A stretch of DNA of 64,000 nt, from the NCBI GenBank assembly GCA_041656295.1, contig JBBADV010000006.1:62001-126000 (forward strand), in the 5' to 3' direction. Every line of letters begins with the position of its first letter. Position 1 is the stretch's first letter. The stretch is from Kiritimatiellales bacterium (GTDB taxonomy: Bacteria; Verrucomicrobiota; Kiritimatiellia; Kiritimatiellales; Tichowtungiaceae). This document shows positions 24,559-32,096 of the stretch, in pieces. Below the pieces are notes generated by a model that worked only from the letters and a program-made list of their open reading frames with translations, ran no database searches and had not been told where the DNA came from. Made by a program: the position numbers and the translations under genes.

Positions 24559-24667
24559 CGGGAGTGTAATCCCGCCATGCGCTCGAAAAACCCGGCAATA
24601 CGCCGCCGGTTCTCTCCTTCGTGAGAAAAAGGGTTTAACGCTGCGGTTTTTTACCGGACAAAACCGC
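24559..24667 (+). ncRNA. candidate structured RNA leader before apbE
   Basis: Within the 190 bases between hrpB and apbE lie nested stems: CGGGA/TCCCG (24559-24563, 24570-24574); AAACCC/GGGTTT (24588-24593, 24631-24636) enclosing GGC..GCC and TTCTC/GAGAA (24610-24614, 24623-24627); and GCGGTTTT/AAAACCGC (24643-24650, 24660-24667), 23 bases before the apbE ATG. No ribosome site is apparent before that ATG. I could not match it to a known riboswitch. A regulatory leader for apbE is inference. Confidence 0.35.
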
Positions 24668-24690
24668 TTATTCATGCGATATTCAGTGTA

Positions 24691-25752
24691 ATGGCAAAAA
24701 AAGTCAGTTGGTTGCTCCTCGCAGTACTCACCGGAATTGTAATTTTTGCGGCAGTGCGTCCGCTCAGAAATCCGTCGTGGGAGCAGCCGGCCATGGGGAC
24801 GCAGTGTCACATCACCATCGCCGGAAAAATGTCAAAACGGGAGCTTTCAATACTGCAGGAAAAAATTGATGCGGCGCTGGATGATGTAAACCGGCAGATG
24901 TCGGCATGGGATCCGGATTCAGAACTTTCGCGGTTCAACCGGCAGCGATCTACACAGCCGTTTACGGTGTCGCCGGAATTTGCCGGTGTGGTTGAACGCG
25001 CGCTTTTTTTTGCCGCGGAAACCGGCGGCGCATTTGATCCGACCGTGAAACCGCTGGTTGATTTCTGGGGGTTCGGCGCAGCGGAAAATAAAACGCCGGT
25101 GGATGAGATTCTGGAAACGGTGGGATGGCAGAATATAGAAAGTAGACGCGACGCCCCCGTCGCGTCCGGCGCACGAAAAGAACGCGACGGGGGCGTCGCG
25201 TCTACGTTAAGAAAGCTCCATCCAGGTGTTCAGCTTGATCTCGGCGCGATTGCAAAAGGTTACGGTGTGGACTGTGTGGCGGAGATTATTTCAGCTGCCG
25301 GAATTAAAAATTTTCTGGTGGAGATCGGCGGCGAAATCCGTGCGACAGGAAAAAACCGCGCCGGGAAGTTGTGGGCTGTCGGCATTGAAACGCCGGTGCC
25401 GGGGAAGCCGTTCGGCGCCGAAATCCACCGGACACTCAGGATTTCCGGTGCGGCGCTGGCGACGTCCGGCAGCTACCGGCAGTTTCGCACGGATGCTGCC
25501 GGCACGCCGTATTCACATATTATCGACCCGCGCACCGGCGCGCCGGCGCAATCCGGTATTGTATCGGTGACCGTGATTGCGGAACGCTGCATGGACGCCG
25601 ATGCAGCGGCCACCGCGCTGCTGGTGATGGGTCCGGACGCGGCGCTGCAGTGGCTGGAATCGCATCCGGAATTTGCCGCGCATTTTATTCTGCATGCCGG
25701 CGGTGCAACTTTTACAACAAAACAAACGCTGAATTTTCCGGAAATGGAGTAG
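24691..25752 (+). CDS. apbE: FAD:protein FMN transferase with in-frame palindrome
   Basis: 353 residues with an N-terminal membrane segment (VSWLLLAVLTGIVIFAAV), so probably anchored and facing the periplasm. It moves FMN from FAD onto Thr/Ser of electron-transport proteins. Motifs: AMGTQCHITI, GGAFDPTVKPLVDFWGFG, VQLDLGAIAKGYGVD, GGEIRATG, and SHIIDPRTGAP, with DADAAATALLVMG near the end. Residues about 151-172 come from a palindromic repeat in frame, in a loop just before the conserved LDLGAIAKGY. No Rnf or Nqr gene is adjacent. Confidence 0.92.
   Translation: MAKKVSWLLLAVLTGIVIFAAVRPLRNPSWEQPAMGTQCHITIAGKMSKRELSILQEKIDAALDDVNRQMSAWDPDSELSRFNRQRSTQPFTVSPEFAGVVERALFFAAETGGAFDPTVKPLVDFWGFGAAENKTPVDEILETVGWQNIESRRDAPVASGARKERDGGVASTLRKLHPGVQLDLGAIAKGYGVDCVAEIISAAGIKNFLVEIGGEIRATGKNRAGKLWAVGIETPVPGKPFGAEIHRTLRISGAALATSGSYRQFRTDAAGTPYSHIIDPRTGAPAQSGIVSVTVIAERCMDADAAATALLVMGPDAALQWLESHPEFAAHFILHAGGATFTTKQTLNFPEME
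25142..25205. repeat. GTAGACGCG palindromic repeat in frame within apbE
   Basis: 64 bases: perfect 24-base arms (25142-25165 and 25182-25205) around 16 bases. It lengthens apbE by about 21 codons (ESRRDAPVASGARKERDGGV and a few more) without stops. The near-identical intergenic copy at 21712 shows it is a dispersed element. Confidence 0.9.
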
Positions 25753-25812
25753 TATTCCGGTATAAACATATTCTGTACACATTTTCAGCGGCATCAAAAG
25801 CAAGGAAGATAT

Positions 25813-26589
25813 ATGGACGAACTGAGAAGCAAAAATGCATTCATCTGCGATATGGACGGCGTGATTTATCACGGCAGCAGGCTGCTGCCCGGCGTGCTGG
25901 AATTTGTGCAGTGGATGCAGAACGAAAATAAAAAATTTCTGTTTCTGACGAATGCCAGCGCGCGCACTCCGCGTGAGCTGGACCAAAAACTGGCGCGCAT
26001 GGGGCTGGATGTTGACGAAAGTCATTTTTATACCAGTGCGCTCGCAACAGCGGCGTTTCTTGCCAGCCAGAAGCCGAACGGCTCGGCGTATGTGATCGGC
26101 GACGCCGGAATGATTCACGCGCTGTATGACGTCGGCTACTCAATCAACGACACCAACCCCGATTATGTTGTCGTCAGTGAAAGCGCAAATTATGATTACG
26201 CCCGGATATCCCAAGCCACGCGGCTGGTGAATGAAGGCGCTAAATTAATCGGCACCAATCCCGACCTGACCGGGCCGACGGAAGGCGGTGTGCTTGTTCC
26301 GGCGACCGGCGCGCTGCTCGCGCCGATTGAGCTCGCCACCAACTGCAAAGCCTATTATGTCGGCAAGCCGAATCCGCTGATGATGCGCCACGCACTGAAA
26401 CACCTCGGCATCCGGCGCGAAGAAACGGTGATCGTCGGCGACCGGATGGATACTGATATCATCGCCGGAATTGAAGCTGAGATCTCCACCGTGCTGGTGC
26501 TGAGCGGCGTCACCCGGCCGGCCGACCTGGCGCGCTTCGCCTACCGCCCGCAATACACGCTCAACGGCGTCGGCGATATCGTTCCGTAA
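25813..26589 (+). CDS. HAD-IIA family phosphatase (NagD-like)
   Basis: 258 residues. Motif I is FICDMDGVIYHG, the family's TNASARTP motif follows, and KPNPLMMRHAL with VGDRMDTDIIAGIEAEISTVLVLSGV completes the C-terminal motifs. NagD-like enzymes dephosphorylate sugar phosphates or nucleotides; the actual substrate is not known here. AAGGAAG precedes the ATG. It follows apbE by 60 bases and ends at a strong terminator. Confidence 0.9.
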   Translation: MDELRSKNAFICDMDGVIYHGSRLLPGVLEFVQWMQNENKKFLFLTNASARTPRELDQKLARMGLDVDESHFYTSALATAAFLASQKPNGSAYVIGDAGMIHALYDVGYSINDTNPDYVVVSESANYDYARISQATRLVNEGAKLIGTNPDLTGPTEGGVLVPATGALLAPIELATNCKAYYVGKPNPLMMRHALKHLGIRREETVIVGDRMDTDIIAGIEAEISTVLVLSGVTRPADLARFAYRPQYTLNGVGDIVP

Positions 26590-26595
26590 ACGCTG

Positions 26596-26632
26596 CGGAG
26601 TGCGCAGGCATGCCTGCGCACTCCGTTTTTTT
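26596..26632 (+). terminator. intrinsic terminator after the HAD-IIA gene
   Basis: A 30-base perfect palindrome (26596-26625, CGGAGTGCGCAGGCA and its complement) followed by seven T. Confidence 0.9.
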
Positions 26633-26711
26633 ACTCGGTACCGCCCTGCAGGCGATAGAAGGCGGCGCTGCCTTTCGGGGTGAAGTCGATGAACACTCTG
26701 CGCCTTGACAT
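26631..26711 (-). pseudogene. remnant of a secreted-protein C-terminus
   Basis: A 26-codon frame ending in FYRLQGGTE with VFIDFTPKGSAAFYRL before it. The F/Y-Y-R-L ending is common at the C-terminus of large secreted proteins in this bacterial group. The short length and ATG-only start suggest a decayed fragment; a small real gene is less likely. Confidence 0.3.
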
Positions 26712-26763
26712 GATCTCCCTGTTTTCTTTTGCCTCGCAGCCGCCTTCTGCTAAAATTCTTTAG

Positions 26764-26946
26764 ATGAAAAGAACACCGGTGATTTTAGAAGAGATCGGCA
26801 TCTGGCTGCGCGGACGGTTTACGCTGACGCATGAGGAGAAAAAATGGCTGCTCATGATTCTGGTGATCTGTCTGACCGGCTTAACGGCGCGGTATTTTTA
26901 TCTGAAAACTCAACCGGCGGAACAAACCGCGGAGGCTGCCGATTAA
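26764..26946 (+). CDS. small single-pass membrane protein before the Na/Pi transporter
   Basis: 60 residues with one membrane helix (WLLMILVICLTGLTARYFYL, about 30-49) and a polar acidic tail. It ends 7 bases before the transporter gene, so the two are probably co-expressed. No family is recognised, and no good ribosome site is seen. Confidence 0.5.
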   Translation: MKRTPVILEEIGIWLRGRFTLTHEEKKWLLMILVICLTGLTARYFYLKTQPAEQTAEAAD

Positions 26947-26953
26947 CCCTGAA

Positions 26954-28669
26954 ATGATGTTTTTAGTGTTTACGGTGTGCGGCGGACTGGCGCTGTTTAT
27001 CTTCGGTATGCACACCATGACCGACGGGCTGAAAACATGCGCCGGCAGCCAGTTGCGCCGTATTCTGGCGCGCGCAACGCGCAATAAGGTGAGCGGACTC
27101 GGCTTTGGCACACTGCTGGGTTTATTAGTCCAAAGCACTGCCGCCACCGTGATGCTCGGCGGGTTTGTGAACGCCGGTTTAATTACGCTGCCGGCGTCGA
27201 TTCCGGTGATGCTCGGCGCAAACATCGGCACAACATTTGCAGCACAACTGATCTCGTTCCGGCTGGCGGATTATTGTTTTGCCGGGATTACGCTCGGGCT
27301 GTTCATTATGATGGCGGGCGTAAAAGAGCGCATTAAAAGCATCGGCAACGCACTGCTCGGCTTCGGACTGCTGTTCCTCGGTATGTCCATTATAACCGGC
27401 GCCATTACGCCGTACCGTGATACGTTTGCTCCGCTGTTTGAGCATATCGACGGCGCAACGGTATACGGGATGACAAACGGCATCCTGCTGTCGACGGCGG
27501 TGACCATTATCATTCAGAGCAGCAGCGCAATGATCGGAATCAGCTTTGCATTGATTGAGGCCGGTGTGATTACCGGTCTGCCCGGTGTTTTTCCGGTGCT
27601 GATCGGCGCCAACATCGGAACGTGCGTGACCGTTTTGTTTACGACGTTCGGGTCGAGCGCTGATGCGCGCCGCAGCGCGGCTTCACATCTGGTGTTTAAT
27701 GTTTTCAGCGGCGCCGCTGCCGCGCTCACCGCGCCGCTTTTTTACAAATGGATTCCGCTGACGCACGGCGACCTGATTCATCAGGCGGCTAATGCAAATA
27801 CGATTAAAATGATCGTCACGGCAGTGCCGGCGCTGATGTTTATGCCCGCGTTCACTGCGCTGCTCCGTAAGCTGGTGCCGTCGAAACAGGCGCCGGCGCC
27901 GGTCAGCTTCCTCGATGAAACTCTTTTTCCAACGCCGGAACAGGCGATTCATGCGGTGATGCGCGAACTGCAGCGTACGGTAAATCTCTGCCGCGATTCA
28001 CTGGCACTTGATCAACAGCTGCTGAGAATACCGGCGAATAAACTGATCCGGGCGATTCATCAAAACGAAAAAAATATTAATGCCGTCAAACTTGCGATAC
28101 TGGATTATATTCAGCGCATTACTTCGCGGGTTTTGTCGCGTCGGCAGACCATTCTGCTGCAGCATCTCGACCGGTGCAACGACGAGGTTGAACGCATCGG
28201 CGACCATCTGGCGGAGCTTTGCGATCTGACGGAGGATGTCCGCCCGTACATTAAACGAAACGTCTGCGCACCGTGCTGGGAAGAAATTCAACTGCTCTAC
28301 GGGCAGATCGGCATCATTTTAAACAACCTCAGTGTTTCGCTTGACCCGGATCACGAAAACTACGAACAGTTTGCCGAGCGGATTTTGACGGCGCGCGATG
28401 AATATGTTGAGAAAAGTGTGGCGATCAAAGACAACATTACTGAGCGCGCCGGAAAGAAAAATTTTCCGCCGATGCTCGGCATTTATCTCACCTCGATGAT
28501 TACAGCGTGTGATAAAATTGCGAAGCACAGCAAAACGATTGCCGGTGCGCAGAAAAAACCGTTTTTCTGGCTCAAAACAAACCGGCTCGACCGGCTCTCC
28601 GGCGAATATTCCGAAAAACAAATATTCGAAAAACTCGATTCGGATGAATATCTGGATTCAAGGCCGTAA
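26954..28669 (+). CDS. Na/phosphate cotransporter family protein with PhoU-like tail
   Basis: 571 residues. Two inverted membrane repeats carry the QS-rich motifs LLVQSTAATVMLGG and IIIQSSSAMIGIS, typical of Na/Pi cotransporters (NptA/YjbB type). GANIGTTFAAQ and GANIGTCVTVLF are the second repeated motif. Residues 330-560 form a soluble helical PhoU-like domain (DRCNDEVERIGDHLAELCDL). It moves phosphate across the inner membrane, coupled to sodium. The PhoU-like tail probably regulates it. Confidence 0.92.
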   Translation: MMFLVFTVCGGLALFIFGMHTMTDGLKTCAGSQLRRILARATRNKVSGLGFGTLLGLLVQSTAATVMLGGFVNAGLITLPASIPVMLGANIGTTFAAQLISFRLADYCFAGITLGLFIMMAGVKERIKSIGNALLGFGLLFLGMSIITGAITPYRDTFAPLFEHIDGATVYGMTNGILLSTAVTIIIQSSSAMIGISFALIEAGVITGLPGVFPVLIGANIGTCVTVLFTTFGSSADARRSAASHLVFNVFSGAAAALTAPLFYKWIPLTHGDLIHQAANANTIKMIVTAVPALMFMPAFTALLRKLVPSKQAPAPVSFLDETLFPTPEQAIHAVMRELQRTVNLCRDSLALDQQLLRIPANKLIRAIHQNEKNINAVKLAILDYIQRITSRVLSRRQTILLQHLDRCNDEVERIGDHLAELCDLTEDVRPYIKRNVCAPCWEEIQLLYGQIGIILNNLSVSLDPDHENYEQFAERILTARDEYVEKSVAIKDNITERAGKKNFPPMLGIYLTSMITACDKIAKHSKTIAGAQKKPFFWLKTNRLDRLSGEYSEKQIFEKLDSDEYLDSRP

Positions 28670-28688
28670 GCTGGCGGAATAAGAGAGC

Positions 28689-29222
28689 GGTGGAACGCGA
28701 CCTCCGGGCGCGTTTTTATTTAATCAATCCGCCTCACCATGAATTATTTTTGGATAAACCCACAGCCAGTCATCGGCATACTGACATAAATTTGCGGCCG
28801 CCGGATTCCTGCGAATATACCCTGCTTTCTCCAGATATTCCTTATCGTTGCGGATGCGATGATCGAAAAAATTGTCCTGCCATAGAATGCCAGAATTGAC
28901 CGCATGATATCGTTTCCAGTTTCCTGTAATCAGCGCCATTTTTTCATGCGGAGGGAATGTTACTAATGCATGAATATGATCCGGCATAATCATGAAAAGG
29001 TGTACAAACCATTTTTTCTGTTTTTGATAAATCAAAACGGAATCCAGCAATTGCGGCGCAACATCCGGATCCGTCAAAATTTTCTGATTCTTTTTATGAC
29101 ATCGAATCCGGATGTGAAAAACTTCACCGGGAGGAATCCAGCATGGCACAGTATGAAACAACCGCGACGGATAATTCTTTTTCACACATAAAGAATAGCG
29201 CGCCCGGAGGTCGCGCTCCACC
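28689..29222. mobile_element. RAYT gene bounded by REP-like inverted repeats
   Basis: 28689-28712 (GGTGGAACGCGACCTCCGGG and four more bases) and 29199-29222 are inverted copies with one mismatch in 24. They flank the transposase gene directly, the usual arrangement of a REPtron. Confidence 0.8.
28724..29185 (-). CDS. REP-associated tyrosine transposase (RAYT)
   Basis: About 153 residues from a GTG at 29185; an ATG at 29221 lies inside the repeat. Y1/HUH motif is LFMIMPDHIHALVTFP, and the C-terminal catalytic region is LWQDNFFDHRIRNDKEYLEKAGYIRRNPAAANL. WIPPGEVFHIRIR near the start is also typical. It nicks and moves REP hairpins rather than itself. Length and motifs are complete, so it may be active. 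Confidence 0.88.
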   Translation of the reverse strand: MKKNYPSRLFHTVPCWIPPGEVFHIRIRCHKKNQKILTDPDVAPQLLDSVLIYQKQKKWFVHLFMIMPDHIHALVTFPPHEKMALITGNWKRYHAVNSGILWQDNFFDHRIRNDKEYLEKAGYIRRNPAAANLCQYADDWLWVYPKIIHGEAD

Positions 29223-29293
29223 GTTTTCTTTAAAAGAAGACGGGTAAAAAATTTCAGGCTTCAAGTTTTAAGTTTCATCCTTATAGTCTCCGC

Positions 29294-29965
29294 ATGATTT
29301 CAGCAGTAATTTTTGATTTTGACGGCGTGATCGTTGATTCCGAACGGCTTCACTGGCAGGCATTCAACATGGTCATGAAACCCCGCGGAAAAGAAATTTC
29401 GTGGGATGATTATGTGAATGTGTATATCGGCTTCGACGACCGCGATGCATTCCGCCGGACATTCCCCGGCATTTCCGCCAGTGAACTGGATCAGCTGATC
29501 GCTGAAAAGGCCGGGCTGTTTCAGACGCTGGTGCAACATTCCGGCGCCGATCCTTTGCCGGGCTCCGTCGAACTTATAAACCACCTTTCCGGCAGACTGC
29601 CGGTTGCCATCTGTTCCGGCGCGCGGAAAACCGATATTGAACCGGTGCTGAGAAAACTCGGTATCGCCGATGCATTTGATGTGATCGTTACGTCAGAAGA
29701 CACACACGTCAGTAAGCCCGATCCGGCGCCGTACCGCAAAGCCTGGGAAATTCTCAGCCGGAAATTTCCGGCTCTGACAACTCCGGCGCAAGCCGTTGCA
29801 ATTGAAGATACGCCCGCCGGAATACAATCTGCTCAGGGTGCCGGACTCCGTACACTCGCCGTGACGAACAGCTATCCGCCGGAACTGCTTGTGACGTTTG
29901 CCGATGCTGTCACTAACTCGCTCGAAGGACTTACGCTCGAAGAATTGAACCGCGTAATAGCGTAG
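29294..29965 (+). CDS. HAD-superfamily hydrolase (beta-phosphoglucomutase-like)
   Basis: 223 residues. Motif I is VIFDFDGVIVDSERLHWQAF, motif II is PVAICSGARK, motif III is VSKPDPAPYRKA, and motif IV is AIEDTPAGIQSAQGAGL. The cap lies at residues 15-90. This fits the beta-phosphoglucomutase / phosphoglycolate phosphatase subgroup. The substrate cannot be told. It has no ribosome site and stands alone. Confidence 0.85.
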   Translation: MISAVIFDFDGVIVDSERLHWQAFNMVMKPRGKEISWDDYVNVYIGFDDRDAFRRTFPGISASELDQLIAEKAGLFQTLVQHSGADPLPGSVELINHLSGRLPVAICSGARKTDIEPVLRKLGIADAFDVIVTSEDTHVSKPDPAPYRKAWEILSRKFPALTTPAQAVAIEDTPAGIQSAQGAGLRTLAVTNSYPPELLVTFADAVTNSLEGLTLEELNRVIA

Positions 29966-30003
29966 GCAGGACAAGCATCTTCTCTGTCCATATTTGCAGA
30001 GTT

Positions 30004-30059
30004 GTGGGGCAGACATTCCTGTCTGCCCGTTTTGCACAGACAGGAATGTCTGCGCCACA
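30004..30059. repeat. intergenic GGGCAGACA palindrome, double copy
   Basis: GGGCAGACATTCCTGTCTGCCC (30007-30028) and CACAGACAGGAATGTCTGCG (30034-30054) form a hairpin with arms of about 23 bases. It is the same family as the in-frame copies in hrpB. Confidence 0.85.
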
Positions 30060-30123
30060 TTTGCCGCGCCGGCGTGGACAGGCCGGATGCCTGTCTTGCA
30101 TTTATGCGGTCGAAGACAGAACA

Positions 30124-30210
30124 CCACGGCTTTAGCCGTGGATGAATGAGTCTCCTGATTGCCGCGAACGCAAAGTTTCGCGGCGTTCAGGTCAGCTCCG
30201 AGAGGAGCTG
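30124..30210. repeat. IS200/IS605-end-like hairpin cluster
   Basis: Three hairpins in 87 bases: CCACGGC-TTTA-GCCGTGG (30124-30141), GCCGCG...CGCGGC (30161-30184) and CAGCTCC-GAGA-GGAGCTG (30193-30210). The first resembles the terminal hairpin of IS200/IS605-type elements, and no tnpA or tnpB is present. It could be a solo end or a derived palindromic element. Confidence 0.5.
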
Positions 30211-30214
30211 TGAT

Positions 30215-30242
30215 GAAAAAAGAACCCCGAGTTTACTCGGGG
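30215..30242 (-). terminator. terminator of trmB
   Basis: On the minus strand, CCCCGAG-TAAA-CTCGGGG followed by TTCTTTTTT, starting 5 bases after the trmB stop. Confidence 0.8.
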
Positions 30243-30246
30243 GTAT

Positions 30247-30846
30247 CTATGCATTGAGAACGAATGAACAGCGCCCCGGAGTTTTGTGGGCGAAAATCAG
30301 TTCAAAATCAGTGACTTCGTCCGCCGCCGGAAAAAATGTATCGGTTTCGGTAAAGCGTACATCGTTTTTCAACAAGGCAAAAATTTCTTCGAAGTAGGGT
30401 AAATGATCTGTCGCGGCATGAATTTTTCCGCCGGGCTTCAGCGTACGTGCCAGCGCGTTCATAAACGGTTCATTGAAAATCCGGTTATGATGATGTTTTT
30501 CTTTCGGCCACGGATCGGGGAAAAAAATATAATATGTATCGACGCTTTGCGGCGGAATTAAAAATGTCGTGGCGTAATAGCCGTCAACGCGAAAGAGCCG
30601 GATGTTGTACCGGTGTGCGCGCAGTGCTTTCCGGTCGATCCGTTGAATACGGTTCAGCAGCCGGTCAATTCCCAGAAAATTGATTTCCGGAAATTTTGCC
30701 GCGCGCGCCAGCAGGAACCGCCCCATGCCGCAGCCGAGGTCCACTTCAAATTTCCGTTCGGGATATTCAAACTCCGCCGCAAAATTAAACGGCGTTAACC
30801 ATTCTTCGGGAAACACGCGCAAGGTTTCTTTTGTAAATTCTTTCAT
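30247..30846 (-). CDS. trmB: tRNA (guanine-N7)-methyltransferase
   Basis: 199 residues. The SAM site is VDLGCGMGRFLL, the acidic strand INFLGIDRLLNRI, and the family signature FPDPWPKEKHHHNRIF. ATDHLPYFEEI near the C-terminus is also typical. It methylates G46 of tRNA variable loops. The C-terminus reads FELIFAHKTPGR, close to the usual T-x-F/Y-E ending. Confidence 0.93.
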   Translation of the reverse strand: MKEFTKETLRVFPEEWLTPFNFAAEFEYPERKFEVDLGCGMGRFLLARAAKFPEINFLGIDRLLNRIQRIDRKALRAHRYNIRLFRVDGYYATTFLIPPQSVDTYYIFFPDPWPKEKHHHNRIFNEPFMNALARTLKPGGKIHAATDHLPYFEEIFALLKNDVRFTETDTFFPAADEVTDFELIFAHKTPGRCSFVLNA

Positions 30847-30863
30847 GTGCAGAAAATTAAATT

Positions 30864-30951
30864 CGAAGCACGAAACCCGAAATCCGAAATAAATTCACAA
30901 TCAGAAATTAAAAATTAGAATTTTTGATATTTTAATTTATTTCGTGCTTCG
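30864..30951. repeat. 12-bp inverted repeat between the M42 peptidase and trmB
   Basis: CGAAGCACGAAA (30864-30875) pairs with TTTCGTGCTTCG (30940-30951) over an AT-rich 64-base middle. It may end the peptidase transcript. Rows of AATTCGAA, CCGAAAT and similar suggest a decayed repeat. Confidence 0.5.
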
Positions 30952-30973
30952 CATTTAGAATTTCGAATTTTTC

Positions 30974-32044
30974 CTAAAACGGAATGAAATTTGTTTTCGG
31001 GGTGATCCGTTCAATGACTGCGGCGATAAGTTTTGAAACGGCCGCGAGGTCGTCAAGGCTGAGCAGTTCGCACGGGCTGTGCATGTAGCGCAGCGGGATA
31101 CTGATGAGCGCGGTGGCAACGCCGGCGCGGTTGAGTTGAATCGCGTTGGCATCCGTGCCGGTGCCGCGCGCTTCAGCGACAATCTGTACCGGAATTTTTT
31201 CTTCTTTCGCCGTTTTAATAATCAGCTCAAACAGTTTGGGATTAATGTTCGGTCCGCGCGTAACGACCGGTCCGCCGCCGATTTCCACTTTGCCCTCCTG
31301 ATTCACAGTGCTGCCGAGATTCGGATGATCGGTGGCAAAGGTGACGTCCACCGCAATTCCCACATCCGGCGCAATGCCGAATGCCGCCGTGCGTGCGCCG
31401 CGCAGTCCAATCTCTTCCTGTACAGTGGCAACCGCGTGAACTTCGCATTGTGTTTTTTTCTTTGCGAGCAGCCGCGCGGTTTCGAGTACCGCGAATGCGC
31501 CGGCGCGGTCATCGAGTGCACGGCCGACCACACGGTTATTGATCAGTTCTTCAAAGCCGTACTGCACAACCAGCGGATCACCGATGCTGACGAGTTTTTC
31601 AGCTTCTTTTTTATTTTTTACGCCGATGTCCACCCACAGGTCTTTAATTTCAGAAACTTTTTTCCGCTGTTCCGGCTCCTGCAGGTGAATCGCGATTTTT
31701 CCGACGACGCCGCTGATTGTTTTTCCACCGTTGCCGATAATATGAACACGCTGGCCCTGCGCAATCTGCGGGTCCCACCCGCCGACCGGCGCAATCCAGA
31801 GAAACCCTTTATCGTCAATATTTGAAATCAGAAACCCGATTTCATCATAATGGCCGGAAAGCATCACTTTCACTTTACCGCCTTTATTCACTACCGCATG
31901 CGAATTGCCGTGTACATCCGTTTCGACTTTGTCGGCGAACGGTTTCGCATATTTTTTCCAGACAGCCGCGGCGCAGTTTTCGTAGCCGGACGGGCTGATG
32001 GCATTAATCATGCCGGCGAGAAATTCCTTTGATGTTCTGTTCAT
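30974..32044 (-). CDS. M42 family metallo-aminopeptidase
   Basis: 356 residues, the family length. Metal and catalytic residues are in GHYDEIGFL, RALDDRAGAF, ATVQEEIGLRGAR, VDVTFATD and RYMHSPCE. M42 enzymes are co-catalytic Zn/Co aminopeptidases assembled as large tetrahedral complexes that cut short peptides. No signal peptide, so cytoplasmic. It precedes trmB on the minus strand, separated by an inverted repeat. Confidence 0.93.
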   Translation of the reverse strand: MNRTSKEFLAGMINAISPSGYENCAAAVWKKYAKPFADKVETDVHGNSHAVVNKGGKVKVMLSGHYDEIGFLISNIDDKGFLWIAPVGGWDPQIAQGQRVHIIGNGGKTISGVVGKIAIHLQEPEQRKKVSEIKDLWVDIGVKNKKEAEKLVSIGDPLVVQYGFEELINNRVVGRALDDRAGAFAVLETARLLAKKKTQCEVHAVATVQEEIGLRGARTAAFGIAPDVGIAVDVTFATDHPNLGSTVNQEGKVEIGGGPVVTRGPNINPKLFELIIKTAKEEKIPVQIVAEARGTGTDANAIQLNRAGVATALISIPLRYMHSPCELLSLDDLAAVSKLIAAVIERITPKTNFIPF

Positions 32045-32096
32045 ATTTTTCCTCTGAATAAATGATGTATTATCTGAGAACAGGAAATAAAAGCGA

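Noticed and set aside
24559..24667. Cobalamin, FMN, TPP or SAM riboswitch before apbE
   Set aside because: None of the conserved core words of those classes is present. Kept only as an unassigned structured RNA.
24502..24810. 103-codon upstream extension of hrpB
   Set aside because: The extra residues have no helicase similarity, would overlap the apbE start and its leader stems, and the GTG at 24501 matches the family start.
28724..29221. RAYT start at 29221 inside the REP
   Set aside because: The first twelve codons are the REP itself, so the GTG at 29185 is more likely.
30146..30397. 83-codon plus-strand frame over the hairpin cluster as a tnpB remnant
   Set aside because: It runs antisense into trmB and shows no convincing TnpB motif.
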